64,000 nucleotides of DNA. Origin: DASXZH01 sp963829965. Its GTDB lineage: Bacteria > Armatimonadota > Fimbriimonadia > Fimbriimonadales > Fimbriimonadaceae. This document shows, in pieces, positions 35,726 through 44,545 of the stretch. The position numbers and the translations under genes are program-made. The first letter of the stretch is position 1; the number at the start of each line of letters is the position of its first letter. The stretch is taken from NCBI GenBank assembly GCA_963829965.1, contig CAWHLK010000056.1:124001-188000 (forward strand), in the 5' to 3' direction. The notes beneath the pieces are model-generated. The model saw nothing but the letters and a program-made list of their open reading frames with translations. It was not told the origin of the DNA and made no database searches.

Positions 35726-36547
35726 GTGGAAGTCGCTGGTGAAGGCCTTGCATCTCTGGCAATCGCTATTTTTGCAAGCGTTGTGATGGGGATCGCGGCC
35801 CTCTTGATCATTTACAAAATGGTTGATGGCGAGTTCCCGTTCCTCCAAGGAATGGTTGCCCTGATCATCGTCTTCTTGATGATCGCACTTGCGGTCATCG
35901 CCAAATCGCCGGTTGTTCCGGGGACCATTTTTGTGGTTGCCTTGACCTCCATGGCCGTTCCCTCGCTGCGGACCAAATGGAGAGGGCGGACCTGCGCAAA
36001 TTGGCACCGGAACGGCTGATCAAAGCTCTATAACGCCTATGTTGACCGGCCGGACAACATCAGCGCAGTCTTTGAGGTTGCCAAGGGGCTTTGGGAACAT
36101 GGAATGAAGGGGAACGCTATCGGCATTGCGTCCGCAGCGTTGAACTCACTTTCAAAGACGTCCGACTCTCTTTCGAACCGCTCGATGAGGGACATGTTCC
36201 GAAGCGAGGAATCATGCTCAAAAACTGGAATCGGGAAGCTGCGAGGAATCCGGCGATCATGCGTCCGGTTCCGTGTCCAAAGTGCGGGCACATCAATCCG
36301 CTGGAATATCTCGTTTGCGAAAAATGCCAGACGCCCTATTTATGCAAACCACCGGACAAGTGGCGGTCCGGCACAAAGTGTATGGACGGTTACTCCTGAC
36401 CTTTATTTTCATTCCGGAATTATTGTCGGAGCTGCCGCGATCGGCATGATCTTCTCGGGCTTCGTAGCCTTCTTGATGCTGGTGGCCGTTCTTGTTGGCG
36501 CCGGCTTTGCGATTAAGAAGCTGTTCAGCCCGCCAACGCCTTATTAG
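35726..36547 (+). CDS. Membrane protein with zinc ribbon, several frame breaks
   Basis: Two N-terminal helices plus a third (35726 frame: LAIAIFASVVMGIAALLII; GMVALIIVFLMIALAVIA) are followed in other frames by a helical stretch (MERADLRKLAPERLIK, LYNAYVDRPDNISAVFEVAK), a zinc ribbon (CPKCGHINPLEYLVCEKC at about 36270-36330) and a C-terminal helix pair (GIIVGAAAIGMIFSGFVAFL). Four single-base steps are needed, near 35975, 36022, 36215 and 36350; two lie in AAA runs. The merged protein is about 270 residues. The pairing of the ribbon with membrane helices suggests a regulatory or protease-adaptor role (inference). Confidence 0.55.
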
Positions 36548-36731
36548 GTTTTGGGTTTTGGGTATTGGGTTTTGGGGCTTGGGGATTAGGTTTTGGGTTT
36601 TGGGAGTTGGGCTTTGTTTAAGCCAGCAAGTCTGGCAGGTCTGACAAGTCCGAAGTGTCTAACAGGCTCAACACCTAAAACCTAAAACCTAAAACCTAAA
36701 ACCCAATACCCAACACCCAACTCCCAACACC
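36548..36731. repeat. Long imperfect inverted repeat of TTTTGGG units
   Basis: The left side (36548-36610) is rich in GGTTTTGGGTATTGGGTTTT-type units and the right side (36672-36730) in CCTAAAACCTAAAACCTAAA and AACCCAATACCCAACACCCA, its reverse complement. The spacer contains AAGTCTGGCAGGTCTGACAA. The two convergent genes end on both sides. The sequence has a telomere-like look but is an ordinary intergenic repeat. Confidence 0.7.
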
Positions 36732-37265
36732 TTAGCCCTCCGGCTCTAACAAACCGTAGCGCTTATCTTTGCGCTTGTAGAGCACGGCAACCTGATTGGT
36801 GTCCTCGTAGCGAAAGACGAAAAACGGATGTCCGATCATCTCCAGCTGCAGAGCAGCCTCGTCCACAGACATGGGTTTCAATAGAAAGGCCTTTCGCTCG
36901 GCGACTTCGCAGTGGCCGTTGGTTGGGGCCTTGCCGTCGGCAAGAAGGGCAGGGGGAACGGTTTGGCCACGCCTACGGTGGCTCGTGATTATTCGGCCTT
37001 TGAGCTTGCGCATCCTGTTGTTCCAGCTTCTCGCAGACTCGGTCGATGGCTGATTGAATGCTCCTTTCACGCTCCTCGCCACGAATCGTAAACCGTCCGC
37101 AAAGACGGTGATGTCAATTCGGTGATTCGCTCCCTGCTCTCGATGGACCATCTCCACCTTCTGAGCAGAGTGAAAATAGCGATCCAGCCGTCCTAGTTTC
37201 TTAGCCGCGTATTCACGGTCACGTTTGCTCACGTTTCCTTCCGCGTTTCTTACCAAGACTTCCAT
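36732..37265 (-). CDS. hpf: Ribosome hibernation promoting factor, long type, frame shifted inside
   Basis: Hpf binds the 30S decoding site and, in the long form, dimerises ribosomes through its C-terminal domain. Motifs: MEVLVRNAEGNVSKRDREYA, RYFHSAQKVEMVHREQGANH, IVKMKP-like KAFLLKPMSVDEAALQLEMI, and the C-terminal FVFRYEDTNQVAVLYKRKDK with GLLEPEG. The start at 37265 follows AGGAGG. A stretch reading QPSTESARSWNNR should read AIDRVCEKLEQQ; one base is missing near 37050 and one extra near 37015, so the frame recovers. Confidence 0.92.
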   Translation of the reverse strand: MEVLVRNAEGNVSKRDREYAAKKLGRLDRYFHSAQKVEMVHREQGANHRIDITVFADGLRFVARSVKGAFNQPSTESARSWNNRMRKLKGRIITSHRRRGQTVPPALLADGKAPTNGHCEVAERKAFLLKPMSVDEAALQLEMIGHPFFVFRYEDTNQVAVLYKRKDKRYGLLEPEG

Positions 37266-37326
37266 TGTTCGCCTCCTAGTTTTTTTGCCCGCCACGGGAG
37301 TGCCATGCGCGCGAACGCGCACTGGG

Positions 37327-38454
37327 CTAAACACTCTCGGAAATCGTTGCGACGGCATAGGCGGCAATTCCTTCGCCGCGTCCAATCGAGCCAAGCTGCT
37401 CGTTAGTCGTCGCCTTGATGCTCACGCGGCCCACTTCTATCCCCAGCGCGCTTGATATTGCGCTCCGAATCTCTGGCGCCCTCTTACTGATCTTGGGAAA
37501 CTCCGCCACGATGGTTGCGTCTAGATTTAGAATACGCCATCCGGCATCCGCTAAGAGACTTTTCGCGCTTTCAAGGAAGAATATTGAGTTTCGACCACGG
37601 TATTGGGGATCGGTATTCGGAAAATGTATGCCGATATCACCCATAGAGGCTGCTCCCAAGAGGGCGTCCACCACTGCGTGAAGCAAGACGTCCGCATCGG
37701 AATGGCCCTCAAGACCGGGAGATTCTTCAAAAAGCACGCCACCAAGGAAGAGTTTTCGAGTCGGATCTGGCGAGAAGGGGTGGATGTCGTAACCGAAGCC
37801 AGTTCGCCTCTCCGGGACTCCCAAAATACTGATTGCGTAAGCCAGGTCCTCTGGAGTCGTGATCTTCAGATTCCTCGTCTCCCCCTTTACAATTTCGGCT
37901 CGGATGCCCGCGTTCTGCAATAACTCGACGTCATCGGTGTACTGGTTTTCTACACTTTCGAACGCGGTAAGAAACAGCTCGGTGCGCGCCCCTTGAGGCG
38001 TTTGCATGGCAATCAGCCGGTTGCGGTCCAAAAGTCGCAAACCGTCCTCGTCGGTTTCACGGACCGTGTCGGTGACGCGGACTGCGGGAGCGGCCGCACC
38101 TTTTGCTCGGACCGCGTTGAGGACATCCGTGATAACTTGGGATGAGACAAACGGCCGCGCCGCATCGTGAATCATGAGGATATCGGCGGCTCTCGCTTGC
38201 TCAACGGCTATTCGCGAGCTCTCCTGGCGAACCTCACCCCCAGCCACCACAAAGCCGGCCTCTGGAGCCTGCTGACGAAAGAGACTCACGTTCTCTGGGG
38301 CGCAGACGATGCCAACGGAGTCCACCTCCGGGTGGTTGAGGAAGGTCTCATAGCTGTACCGCCAGAGGGGCTTGCCGCGCAGCAAAATCTGCGTCTTATC
38401 GGCGCCAAACCTGGTTCCGCGTCCGGCCGCTAGAATCGCAGCCATCACGCTCAT
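37327..38454 (-). CDS. ispDF: Bifunctional IspD-IspF of the MEP pathway
   Basis: The N-terminal half (residues 1-220) is CDP-ME synthase: AAILAAGRGTRFGADK, HDAARPFVSSQVI, DTVRE. The C-terminal half (about 222-375) is MECDP synthase: GFGYDIHPF (metal His), EGHSDADVLLHAVVDALLGA, GDIGIHFPNTDP and SIKATTNEQLGSIGRGEGIA. They catalyse two steps of isoprenoid precursor synthesis, here fused. It is five bases downstream of the PIN-TRAM gene on the same strand. ATG 38454 or the internal ATG 38445 may be used. Confidence 0.95.
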   Translation of the reverse strand: MSVMAAILAAGRGTRFGADKTQILLRGKPLWRYSYETFLNHPEVDSVGIVCAPENVSLFRQQAPEAGFVVAGGEVRQESSRIAVEQARAADILMIHDAARPFVSSQVITDVLNAVRAKGAAAPAVRVTDTVRETDEDGLRLLDRNRLIAMQTPQGARTELFLTAFESVENQYTDDVELLQNAGIRAEIVKGETRNLKITTPEDLAYAISILGVPERRTGFGYDIHPFSPDPTRKLFLGGVLFEESPGLEGHSDADVLLHAVVDALLGAASMGDIGIHFPNTDPQYRGRNSIFFLESAKSLLADAGWRILNLDATIVAEFPKISKRAPEIRSAISSALGIEVGRVSIKATTNEQLGSIGRGEGIAAYAVATISESV

Positions 38455-38459
38455 CCTTA

Positions 38460-39644
38460 CTACATCCTCCTGGTTGGGGTTCGGGGACGTCGCGGGTAAT
38501 CGTTGCTGTTCGGTTCCGGAGTCTCGCCAGTGGGGAGTTCCGCAAAAATCATTTTCCCGCGCTCGGTTTGGATGACCTGACTTACGGTTACATCCAACGT
38601 TTCGCCCATCCTGGCCTTGCCGCCTTCTACCACCACCATGGTTCCATCTTCCAGATAACCCACCCCTTGCAGCGGCTGATTGCCTTCGCGAACGAGAGTT
38701 ATGGTCAAGCTTTCTGAGGGTAACACGTTGGGTCTTAGGCCAAGAGCCAAGTCGTTGATATTTAAGACCTTGACTTCCTGCAATGCGGCAACGCGATTGA
38801 GGTTGAAATCGTTCGTGACAATATCGGCGCCCATGACCCGCGCGAGTCTCACTAAACGCGAATCGACGCCATCGCCGGTGTCCGGAGCCAACCGGTCCTG
38901 ATTGCGCACTTCGAGTTGGAAATCGCTCTGCATGTGGCGAAGGACGTCCAGGCCGCGTCTTCCGCGCTGCCTGCGCAAGGCGTCGTGGCTGTCAGCGATG
39001 TACTGGAGTTCATCAAGGACAAAGCCGGGAACGTAAAGATTGCCTTCAAGGAAGCCCGTTCGAGCGACATCGTAAATGCGTCCGTCGATAATGACGTTCG
39101 TGTCGAGAATCTTGGTTCCCGTGCGTTTGCCGCGCGCCTTCGCTTTCGTCCATGGCAGAACGTCCGACATGGACTGTAGACCGTAAATACAAAGCGTAAA
39201 GAGGCCGATCAAAAGGGCGGCCAGTAAAAATGGCTGGTATGCCGTTGGAATGGTATTGCCGTTGCCGGATACCGCGATAAGAAAGATCGGCGAAATGAAA
39301 ATGCTTACGATCGAGGAGATAAACAGGGTGATCTTGTCGCCGCTGTCCATTTTTTCCCATTTGCTTCCCAATGTTCCGAAGTAGCGGAGCAAAAGGTTGC
39401 CCAGGGTTGCGCCAACTATGAGTCCGAGAACCGCACTTGCAATCGAAGCGACATCCAGCCACATGGAAGCAACTTCCTGTGTGTGGGTCATGCGGTAAAT
39501 CAGCTCGAGGAGCGGCCTTGCCCCCAGTCCAAAGCCCACGGCGCCTGCGCCGCCCATCAGAATCAGAAACGCAACCCGCCATCCATGACTGCGGTTATGA
39601 GCGTTCGATTCCGGGATTTCGATGATTTCAGGTTCGTCTTGCAT
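38460..39644 (-). CDS. PIN-TRAM membrane-anchored nuclease-like protein
   Basis: YacL-type protein with four membrane helices (about residues 25-155), a PIN nuclease domain (about 175-300: KILDTNVIIDGRIYDVARTG, PGFVLDELQYIADS, ADIVTNDFNLNRVA) and a C-terminal TRAM domain (about 310-370: GVGYLEDGTMVVVEGGKARM, VTVSQVIQT). The acidic PIN residues are conserved. In many bacteria this gene precedes ispD, as here; the link may involve RNA metabolism (inference). It starts at ATG 39644 and overlaps the TGase stop by 17 bases. Confidence 0.94.
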   Translation of the reverse strand: MQDEPEIIEIPESNAHNRSHGWRVAFLILMGGAGAVGFGLGARPLLELIYRMTHTQEVASMWLDVASIASAVLGLIVGATLGNLLLRYFGTLGSKWEKMDSGDKITLFISSIVSIFISPIFLIAVSGNGNTIPTAYQPFLLAALLIGLFTLCIYGLQSMSDVLPWTKAKARGKRTGTKILDTNVIIDGRIYDVARTGFLEGNLYVPGFVLDELQYIADSHDALRRQRGRRGLDVLRHMQSDFQLEVRNQDRLAPDTGDGVDSRLVRLARVMGADIVTNDFNLNRVAALQEVKVLNINDLALGLRPNVLPSESLTITLVREGNQPLQGVGYLEDGTMVVVEGGKARMGETLDVTVSQVIQTERGKMIFAELPTGETPEPNSNDYPRRPRTPTRRM

Positions 39645-41055
39645 CCAGCACTTCCACCTTCACTCTATCCAAGAATGTGAACGTAAACGCCTCTTCTACA
39701 TTGCCTTGGGCAAGTTGAATGTGGCCCGCAGTTAGTCTCCCGTTTGGAAGCGTCGAATCCACACCCACCCATGTATTACCATCCCACACTTCAACCCATG
39801 CGTGATAGTAAAAGCTGCCCTCCTCGTAGACGAGGCCACTTACTAGTCTCGATGGTACCCCTCCCGCCCTCAGAAGTGTTGCGGTAAGGACTGCGTAGTC
39901 GCGACAAACGCCCTCTTTCGTTTTGAGAATCTCAGTAGCATCGCGGAGAACCCCAATTCCTGCGTTCGGCTTCATGTTGTCGTACACGTAGTCATGTACT
40001 CGCTTGGCGGCTTCTTGTACGGTTGTCGCATCGCCGAGCAGCTTTGAGGAGAGCGCTTTGAAGGTGGCGCTATCGGAAGGGATATTAAATGAAGGCTTGA
40101 TCCATTCGGGCTTCGCCTGGCCTGCGCCTGCGATGGTTTCGTTTGCACTGCTGAAACCTACCGGATGAATGTCCACAATCCATGAACCGCCGCTCTTTGT
40201 GACGGTTTGATGAGAGTCGCTGGGTAGGGCACTGAGGTTGTGGCCGGTAATGCGAAGCTTGAGGTCCTTTACATTCGCAACGTCGGGGATGTCCTTATCC
40301 GGCTTGAGGCTGCTGACGGTGGCAAGATCGATGACCGCATCTCCAGCCGACTTGTTTTCTTTGAGGGCCTCCGCTTTGCTTTCGGGGTACATCTCGATCC
40401 CCATTGGGCCGTCGTATCGAATGAGGTCTCCCTTTGAAGTCACATAAGCGAAGGACTGGAGATCCGAATCGTCGATCTCCACCTTTGTGCCATTTATCTT
40501 TTTCCCGTTGACCGTGGTGGTTGCCGGACCTTTAAGGACGATCTCGCTCTTGCTAAGAGAGACCTTCATGGGATCGAAAACATAATAATAACGGCTTGTA
40601 CCTACCGCGGTCTTCGCTTCGAGAAGCGTGGACAATGCGTCATCGACCACTTCAGCGTCGGTTGGCAACGGAATTGTCTTCTGCGATTTTGCCCCCGCGG
40701 TGCTGACAACGCTGACGTGAATATCCGAAGTGGTGAACAGGGCTTTTACGGTTTGGGTGCGGCCGCCCGAGTTGATCGTGAAGTTCATCAGGATCGGCTT
40801 TCCCTTGCTATCGAGCCACGTATTCTCCTCAATCGACATTTTAAGGTCCGTTCCCAAGAGACCCGCGTCTATAACTGTGCTTGACCTGCTTTCTTTTGCA
40901 GGAACCTTGTTTAAAGTGGTGTCGATTAGAGAGCTGTACACGTACCCTATCTTGTTGCCCTGATAAAACATGCCCAGCCACGATTCGTCAGCAAAGGCTA
41001 GCGAAGAGAGAGACGAGGCGGCAATGAATACAGAAAAGCCGAGAAGTTTGCGCAT
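39628..41055 (-). CDS. Secreted transglutaminase-like protein
   Basis: A signal peptide (about residues 1-22) precedes a beta-rich region of about 300 residues and a C-terminal transglutaminase-like cysteine-protease fold. Catalytic residues: Cys in KTKEGVCRDYAVLTATLLRA (about residue 390), His in YHAWVEVWDG (about 430) and Asp in WVGVDSTLPNG. The N-terminal domain resembles the one accompanying many TGases and includes WLDSKGKPILMNFTINSGGR. It is likely a periplasmic peptidase-like enzyme. It is the first gene of a minus-strand operon with PIN-TRAM and ispDF. Confidence 0.85.
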   Translation of the reverse strand: MRKLLGFSVFIAASSLSSLAFADESWLGMFYQGNKIGYVYSSLIDTTLNKVPAKESRSSTVIDAGLLGTDLKMSIEENTWLDSKGKPILMNFTINSGGRTQTVKALFTTSDIHVSVVSTAGAKSQKTIPLPTDAEVVDDALSTLLEAKTAVGTSRYYYVFDPMKVSLSKSEIVLKGPATTTVNGKKINGTKVEIDDSDLQSFAYVTSKGDLIRYDGPMGIEMYPESKAEALKENKSAGDAVIDLATVSSLKPDKDIPDVANVKDLKLRITGHNLSALPSDSHQTVTKSGGSWIVDIHPVGFSSANETIAGAGQAKPEWIKPSFNIPSDSATFKALSSKLLGDATTVQEAAKRVHDYVYDNMKPNAGIGVLRDATEILKTKEGVCRDYAVLTATLLRAGGVPSRLVSGLVYEEGSFYYHAWVEVWDGNTWVGVDSTLPNGRLTAGHIQLAQGNVEEAFTFTFLDRVKVEVLDARRT

Positions 41056-41262
41056 TGTGTATCTAACAGGAAATACAGCAGTTCCACGCTAAGCGTTCAC
41101 CGTATTCATTATCTTGACGAACAAAACCTCGAAAACAACTTGCAGATTCGCCAGAATGAGCCGAATTACCTTGACAGGGAGTTACTGGCATCGGTACGAT
41201 GCCAACGCCTCTGCTTGGCTCCACGCGGATGCCGGCGATGTTAACCGAGTTCTATATAATCC

Positions 41263-43953
41263 ATGTCGAAAAAGCTTGTAATCGTTGAATCACCCGCAAA
41301 GGCCCGAACTATCAAAGGGTTTTTGGGCTCGGACTATGACGTCCAGGCAAGCATCGGACATATCCGCGACCTCGCTGAGAACAAGAGCGAACTGCCGGAC
41401 GAGTTTCAGGGCAAATGGTGGGCCGACTATTCGGTGGATCTGGACAACGAATTTGAACCTAAATATGTGGTTCCCAAAGACAAGCAAGACCAAGTCCGCA
41501 AGCTCAGACAGGCGCTGAAGGATGCGGACACCCTTGTGCTCGCAACTGACGAAGACCGCGAAGGCGAGAGCATCAGTTGGCACCTTCTCGAAGTCTTGAA
41601 GCCAAAGAAAGACCTGGCGATCAAGCGTATCGCTTTTCACGAAATCACCAAGGAGGCGATTCAGGAAGCCCTGGATCACCCTCGCCAGGTAGACCAGAAC
41701 CTGGTGCGCGCCCAAGAAACCCGGCGCATTTTAGACCGCCTTTATGGCTACACGCTTTCGCCTGTGCTTTGGCGGCTGGGGCGCGGAAGAGGTCTCAGCG
41801 CAGGCCGGGTTCAGAGCCCCGCCGTGAAGCTGGTGGTGGAGCGGGAGCTTGAGCGGCGCAGGTTTAAGAAATCCTCCTACTGGGACCTCAAGGCCGTTCT
41901 AGCGGCCGGCAAGCAGCAGTTCGATGCCCAGCTAGTTGAGATCGGAGGCAAGAGGATTGCGGCGGGGAAGGATGATTTTGATTCCGTAACCGGCGAATTG
42001 AAGAACAAGGATCGCATTTTGCTCGATGAATCTCGGGCACGCGCCTTGGCCGAATCTTGCGAACGAGCCGAACCCTGGACGGTTCGAAATGTCGAGCAGC
42101 ACCCTGAGCAGCGGCGTCCCTATCCGCCTTTCATGACTTCGACTTTGCAGCAAGAGGCGAACCGAAAGCTCGGATTCACCGCCGACCGGACGATGAGAGT
42201 GGCCCAGGATTTATACGAGGGCATCGAAGGCTCCGGAGTGCAAGGCGGCCTCATCACCTACATGCGAACCGACAGCTTGAATCTATCCGAAAGCTCGGTG
42301 ACGCAGACCCGAGGGCTGATTAAAAAGCGCTATGGAGACAAATATCTTCCCCCGAAGCCCAACCGATATCAGAGCAAGGTCAACAACGCGCAAGAGGCTC
42401 ACGAGGCGATTCGGCCGACCAACGTTGACTTCACCCCCGAGGATTTAACGTCGAGGCTGCAGCGCAGCGGGCGCCACGGGGATCACATCAGACTTTATGA
42501 GCTCATTTGGAAGCGAACGGTCGCGAGCCAAATGACGCCGGCCGAACTCATGATTACAACCGCGAGAACGGAAGTTGACGCGCCTGAGAAGCTCACATTC
42601 CAGTCGAACGGCAAATCGATCGAGTTTCCCGGATTCCTCCGCGCCTATGTTGAAGGGACTGACGATCCGGAGGCGGCCCTTGAAGACCAAGAGAGGATCC
42701 TTCCGAAGTTAACCGTCGGCCAGGAAGTCGCCCGAGTCAGCGTGGCCCCGTTGGGCCATGAGACGAGACCCCCAGCGCGTTACACAGACGCCACGCTGGT
42801 CAAAGCCTTGGAAGAGCGCGGAATCGGCCGTCCGAGCACGTACGCGGCCATCCTCCGCACAATTGTCGATCGGGAATATGTGAGGAAAAGCGGGAAAGAA
42901 ATCATCCCGACCTTTATGGCCTTCCTCGTCACCGAAGTGCTGGCCATCCACTTTGCCGAGTTTTCGGATCTGAGCTTTACCGTTGAAATGGACCGCGTGC
43001 TGGACAGCATTGCGGACGGCAAGGAAAATTGGAAGACGTATCTTCGCGATTTCTTTTTCGGAGACAAGGCCCAGCCGGGCCTCAAGCCCGCCGTCGATGA
43101 GCGTATGCAGGCAATCCGCCGTCCAGTCTTCGTCGTGGGCGACGATTCGGAAACCGGCGAGCCGATTACGGTTCAGTTCGGGCGAAATGGGTTCTTCCTC
43201 GTTCGAGGCGACCTCGAGACGGGTGGCACCGCTTCGGTTCCGGAGGATATTGCTCCCGGCGATTTGACCGTGGAACTTGCCCGCGAGCTGCTGGAAAAGA
43301 AGGCCAAAGGCCCTGAGACCATTGGGGTGGACCCGGTAACCGGAAGAAACCTGCTTCTAAAGAACCGCAACGGCTTTTATCTGGAGACGGAGAGAACGCC
43401 TGAGGAACTCGAAAAGAAGGTCAAACCGCGCTGGATTTCTCTGCCCCCCGGGGTGGACCCAACCACTCTGAGCCCCGAAATCCTTGATGAAATTTGCCGG
43501 TTGCCCAAGGAAATTGGAAAGCATCCGGAGACGAAGGCGCCTATTCTGTTGAAGATAGGAAAGTTTGGCTCCTACCTGGAGTGTGGCCCGGAGACTCGTT
43601 CGGTGGAATGGGAGCAGGGATTGAAAATGTCGGTGGATGATGCGGTTAACGTGCTGGCCCAGCCAAAAGGCGCCGCAGCTCGCCGAGCGGCCGGCCCGCT
43701 CAAGGAGTTTGGGACCCTCGAGGGTGCTGCCGGTCCCGTACGCGTTCTCGCAGGCCGATACGGACCGTATGTGACGGACGGAACCACCAACGCCACCCTG
43801 CCAAAGACTTTGGCCCCGGAAGATATAACGCCGGAGCAAGCATTGGAGTTGTTGACCGCCAAGGCCGCAGCAGGGCCGGCACCCAAGCGCCGGTTCGCCA
43901 GGAAGACATCCAAGCCCTCGGCGAAGAAGACCGTGAAGCGGCGTAAATCGTAA
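41263..43953 (+). CDS. topA: DNA topoisomerase I
   Basis: TopA relaxes negative supercoils. Domains: TOPRIM (SKKLVIVESPAKARTIKGFL; DEDREGESISWHL), core with Tyr in GGLITYMRTDS (about residue 330), and C-terminal repeats without zinc Cys (TIGVDPVTGRNLLLKNRNGF, PILLKIGKFGSYLECG, VLAGRYGPYVTDGTTNATLP). A Lys/Arg-rich tail ends the 896-residue protein. This is the long type with three TOPRIM-C repeats. It is divergent from the TGase operon, leaving about 200 bases. Confidence 0.97.
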   Translation: MSKKLVIVESPAKARTIKGFLGSDYDVQASIGHIRDLAENKSELPDEFQGKWWADYSVDLDNEFEPKYVVPKDKQDQVRKLRQALKDADTLVLATDEDREGESISWHLLEVLKPKKDLAIKRIAFHEITKEAIQEALDHPRQVDQNLVRAQETRRILDRLYGYTLSPVLWRLGRGRGLSAGRVQSPAVKLVVERELERRRFKKSSYWDLKAVLAAGKQQFDAQLVEIGGKRIAAGKDDFDSVTGELKNKDRILLDESRARALAESCERAEPWTVRNVEQHPEQRRPYPPFMTSTLQQEANRKLGFTADRTMRVAQDLYEGIEGSGVQGGLITYMRTDSLNLSESSVTQTRGLIKKRYGDKYLPPKPNRYQSKVNNAQEAHEAIRPTNVDFTPEDLTSRLQRSGRHGDHIRLYELIWKRTVASQMTPAELMITTARTEVDAPEKLTFQSNGKSIEFPGFLRAYVEGTDDPEAALEDQERILPKLTVGQEVARVSVAPLGHETRPPARYTDATLVKALEERGIGRPSTYAAILRTIVDREYVRKSGKEIIPTFMAFLVTEVLAIHFAEFSDLSFTVEMDRVLDSIADGKENWKTYLRDFFFGDKAQPGLKPAVDERMQAIRRPVFVVGDDSETGEPITVQFGRNGFFLVRGDLETGGTASVPEDIAPGDLTVELARELLEKKAKGPETIGVDPVTGRNLLLKNRNGFYLETERTPEELEKKVKPRWISLPPGVDPTTLSPEILDEICRLPKEIGKHPETKAPILLKIGKFGSYLECGPETRSVEWEQGLKMSVDDAVNVLAQPKGAAARRAAGPLKEFGTLEGAAGPVRVLAGRYGPYVTDGTTNATLPKTLAPEDITPEQALELLTAKAAAGPAPKRRFARKTSKPSAKKTVKRRKS

Positions 43954-44180
43954 ACTGTAAGCGGTGAACGGTGAGCATGGCGTTTGAGCCGTAAGCCTCT
44001 TGCGATTCATTCTGTAATGGCAAACGTGGAGCGCCTGTTGGATTCGTCGGCATTGTCGGACCTGTCTGACATTATCTGACATCTTTTTCCGGAGCGTAGC
44101 TTCCGGTTGTCCGCCAGCGTGCTTACTTGTTTAGGAGCGTAGCCCATGTTTACCGATTACAATCCCTTACCACTACCCTC
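43954..44180. repeat. Intergenic segment with GCGTAGC-type repeats
   Basis: No gene seen. It contains GTAAGCGGTGAACGGTGAGC, GGAGCGTAGCTTCCGGTTGT and AGGAGCGTAGCCCATGTTTA, similar to the units at 26741-27038 and to AGCGTAGCGAAGCGGA near 63863. It separates topA from the PadR promoter. Confidence 0.35.
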
Positions 44181-44209
44181 TTGTTATAACTCACAAAATG
44201 AGTTATAAT
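44181..44209 (+). promoter_or_regulatory. PadR promoter with palindromic operator
   Basis: TTGTTA (44181-44186), 17 bases, TATAAT (44204-44209). The spacer and -10 carry the inverted repeat TTATAACTC-ACAAAAT-GAGTTATAA (44184-44208). The PadR start ATG at 44216 lies six bases past the -10, so the mRNA would be leaderless and the operator would block RNA polymerase. Confidence 0.7.
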
Positions 44210-44215
44210 GATTTT

Positions 44216-44545
44216 ATGGGTTATAGGAATGAACTCGAAGCGATCATATTGGGCACTTTAAAAAGCGGCCCGATGCATGGTTACAGCATTTCTCAGACGA
44301 TCAAGAAGAATGGCGAGGGGTTGCTTAAACTTGGCGATAACCAGATCTATCCCACGTTGCACCGCCTGGAACTTAGCGGCCTCGTGCATGCCGAGTGGCA
44401 GCATCAGGAAGGGAAGCCAGCGCGCAAGGTCTACGCGCTCACTGCGGACGGCGGAGCGAAGCTGGAGGCTTACCGAAAGGAGTGGGATCGATACGTAGCC
44501 GCCTTCTCAGCGATGCTAGGGCCCCGGGAGGCATTCAATGCTTGA
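44216..44545 (+). CDS. PadR family transcriptional regulator
   Basis: A winged-helix regulator of the PadR-s1 group with LEAIILGTLKSGPMHGYSIS, LKLGDNQIYPTLHRLELSGL and VYALTADGGAKLEAYRKEW. Such regulators repress their own operon. An earlier ATG at 44198 lies inside the operator palindrome, so the one at 44216 is chosen. The stop overlaps the next start (TGATG), and the partner is a HAAS-type membrane protein, the usual PadR companion. Confidence 0.92.
   Translation: MGYRNELEAIILGTLKSGPMHGYSISQTIKKNGEGLLKLGDNQIYPTLHRLELSGLVHAEWQHQEGKPARKVYALTADGGAKLEAYRKEWDRYVAAFSAMLGPREAFNA

Noticed and set aside
41255..41262. TATAAT as topA -10 box
   Set aside because: It ends two bases before the topA ATG, so transcription would start inside the gene; the conserved SKKLVIVESPAKA start must be translated.
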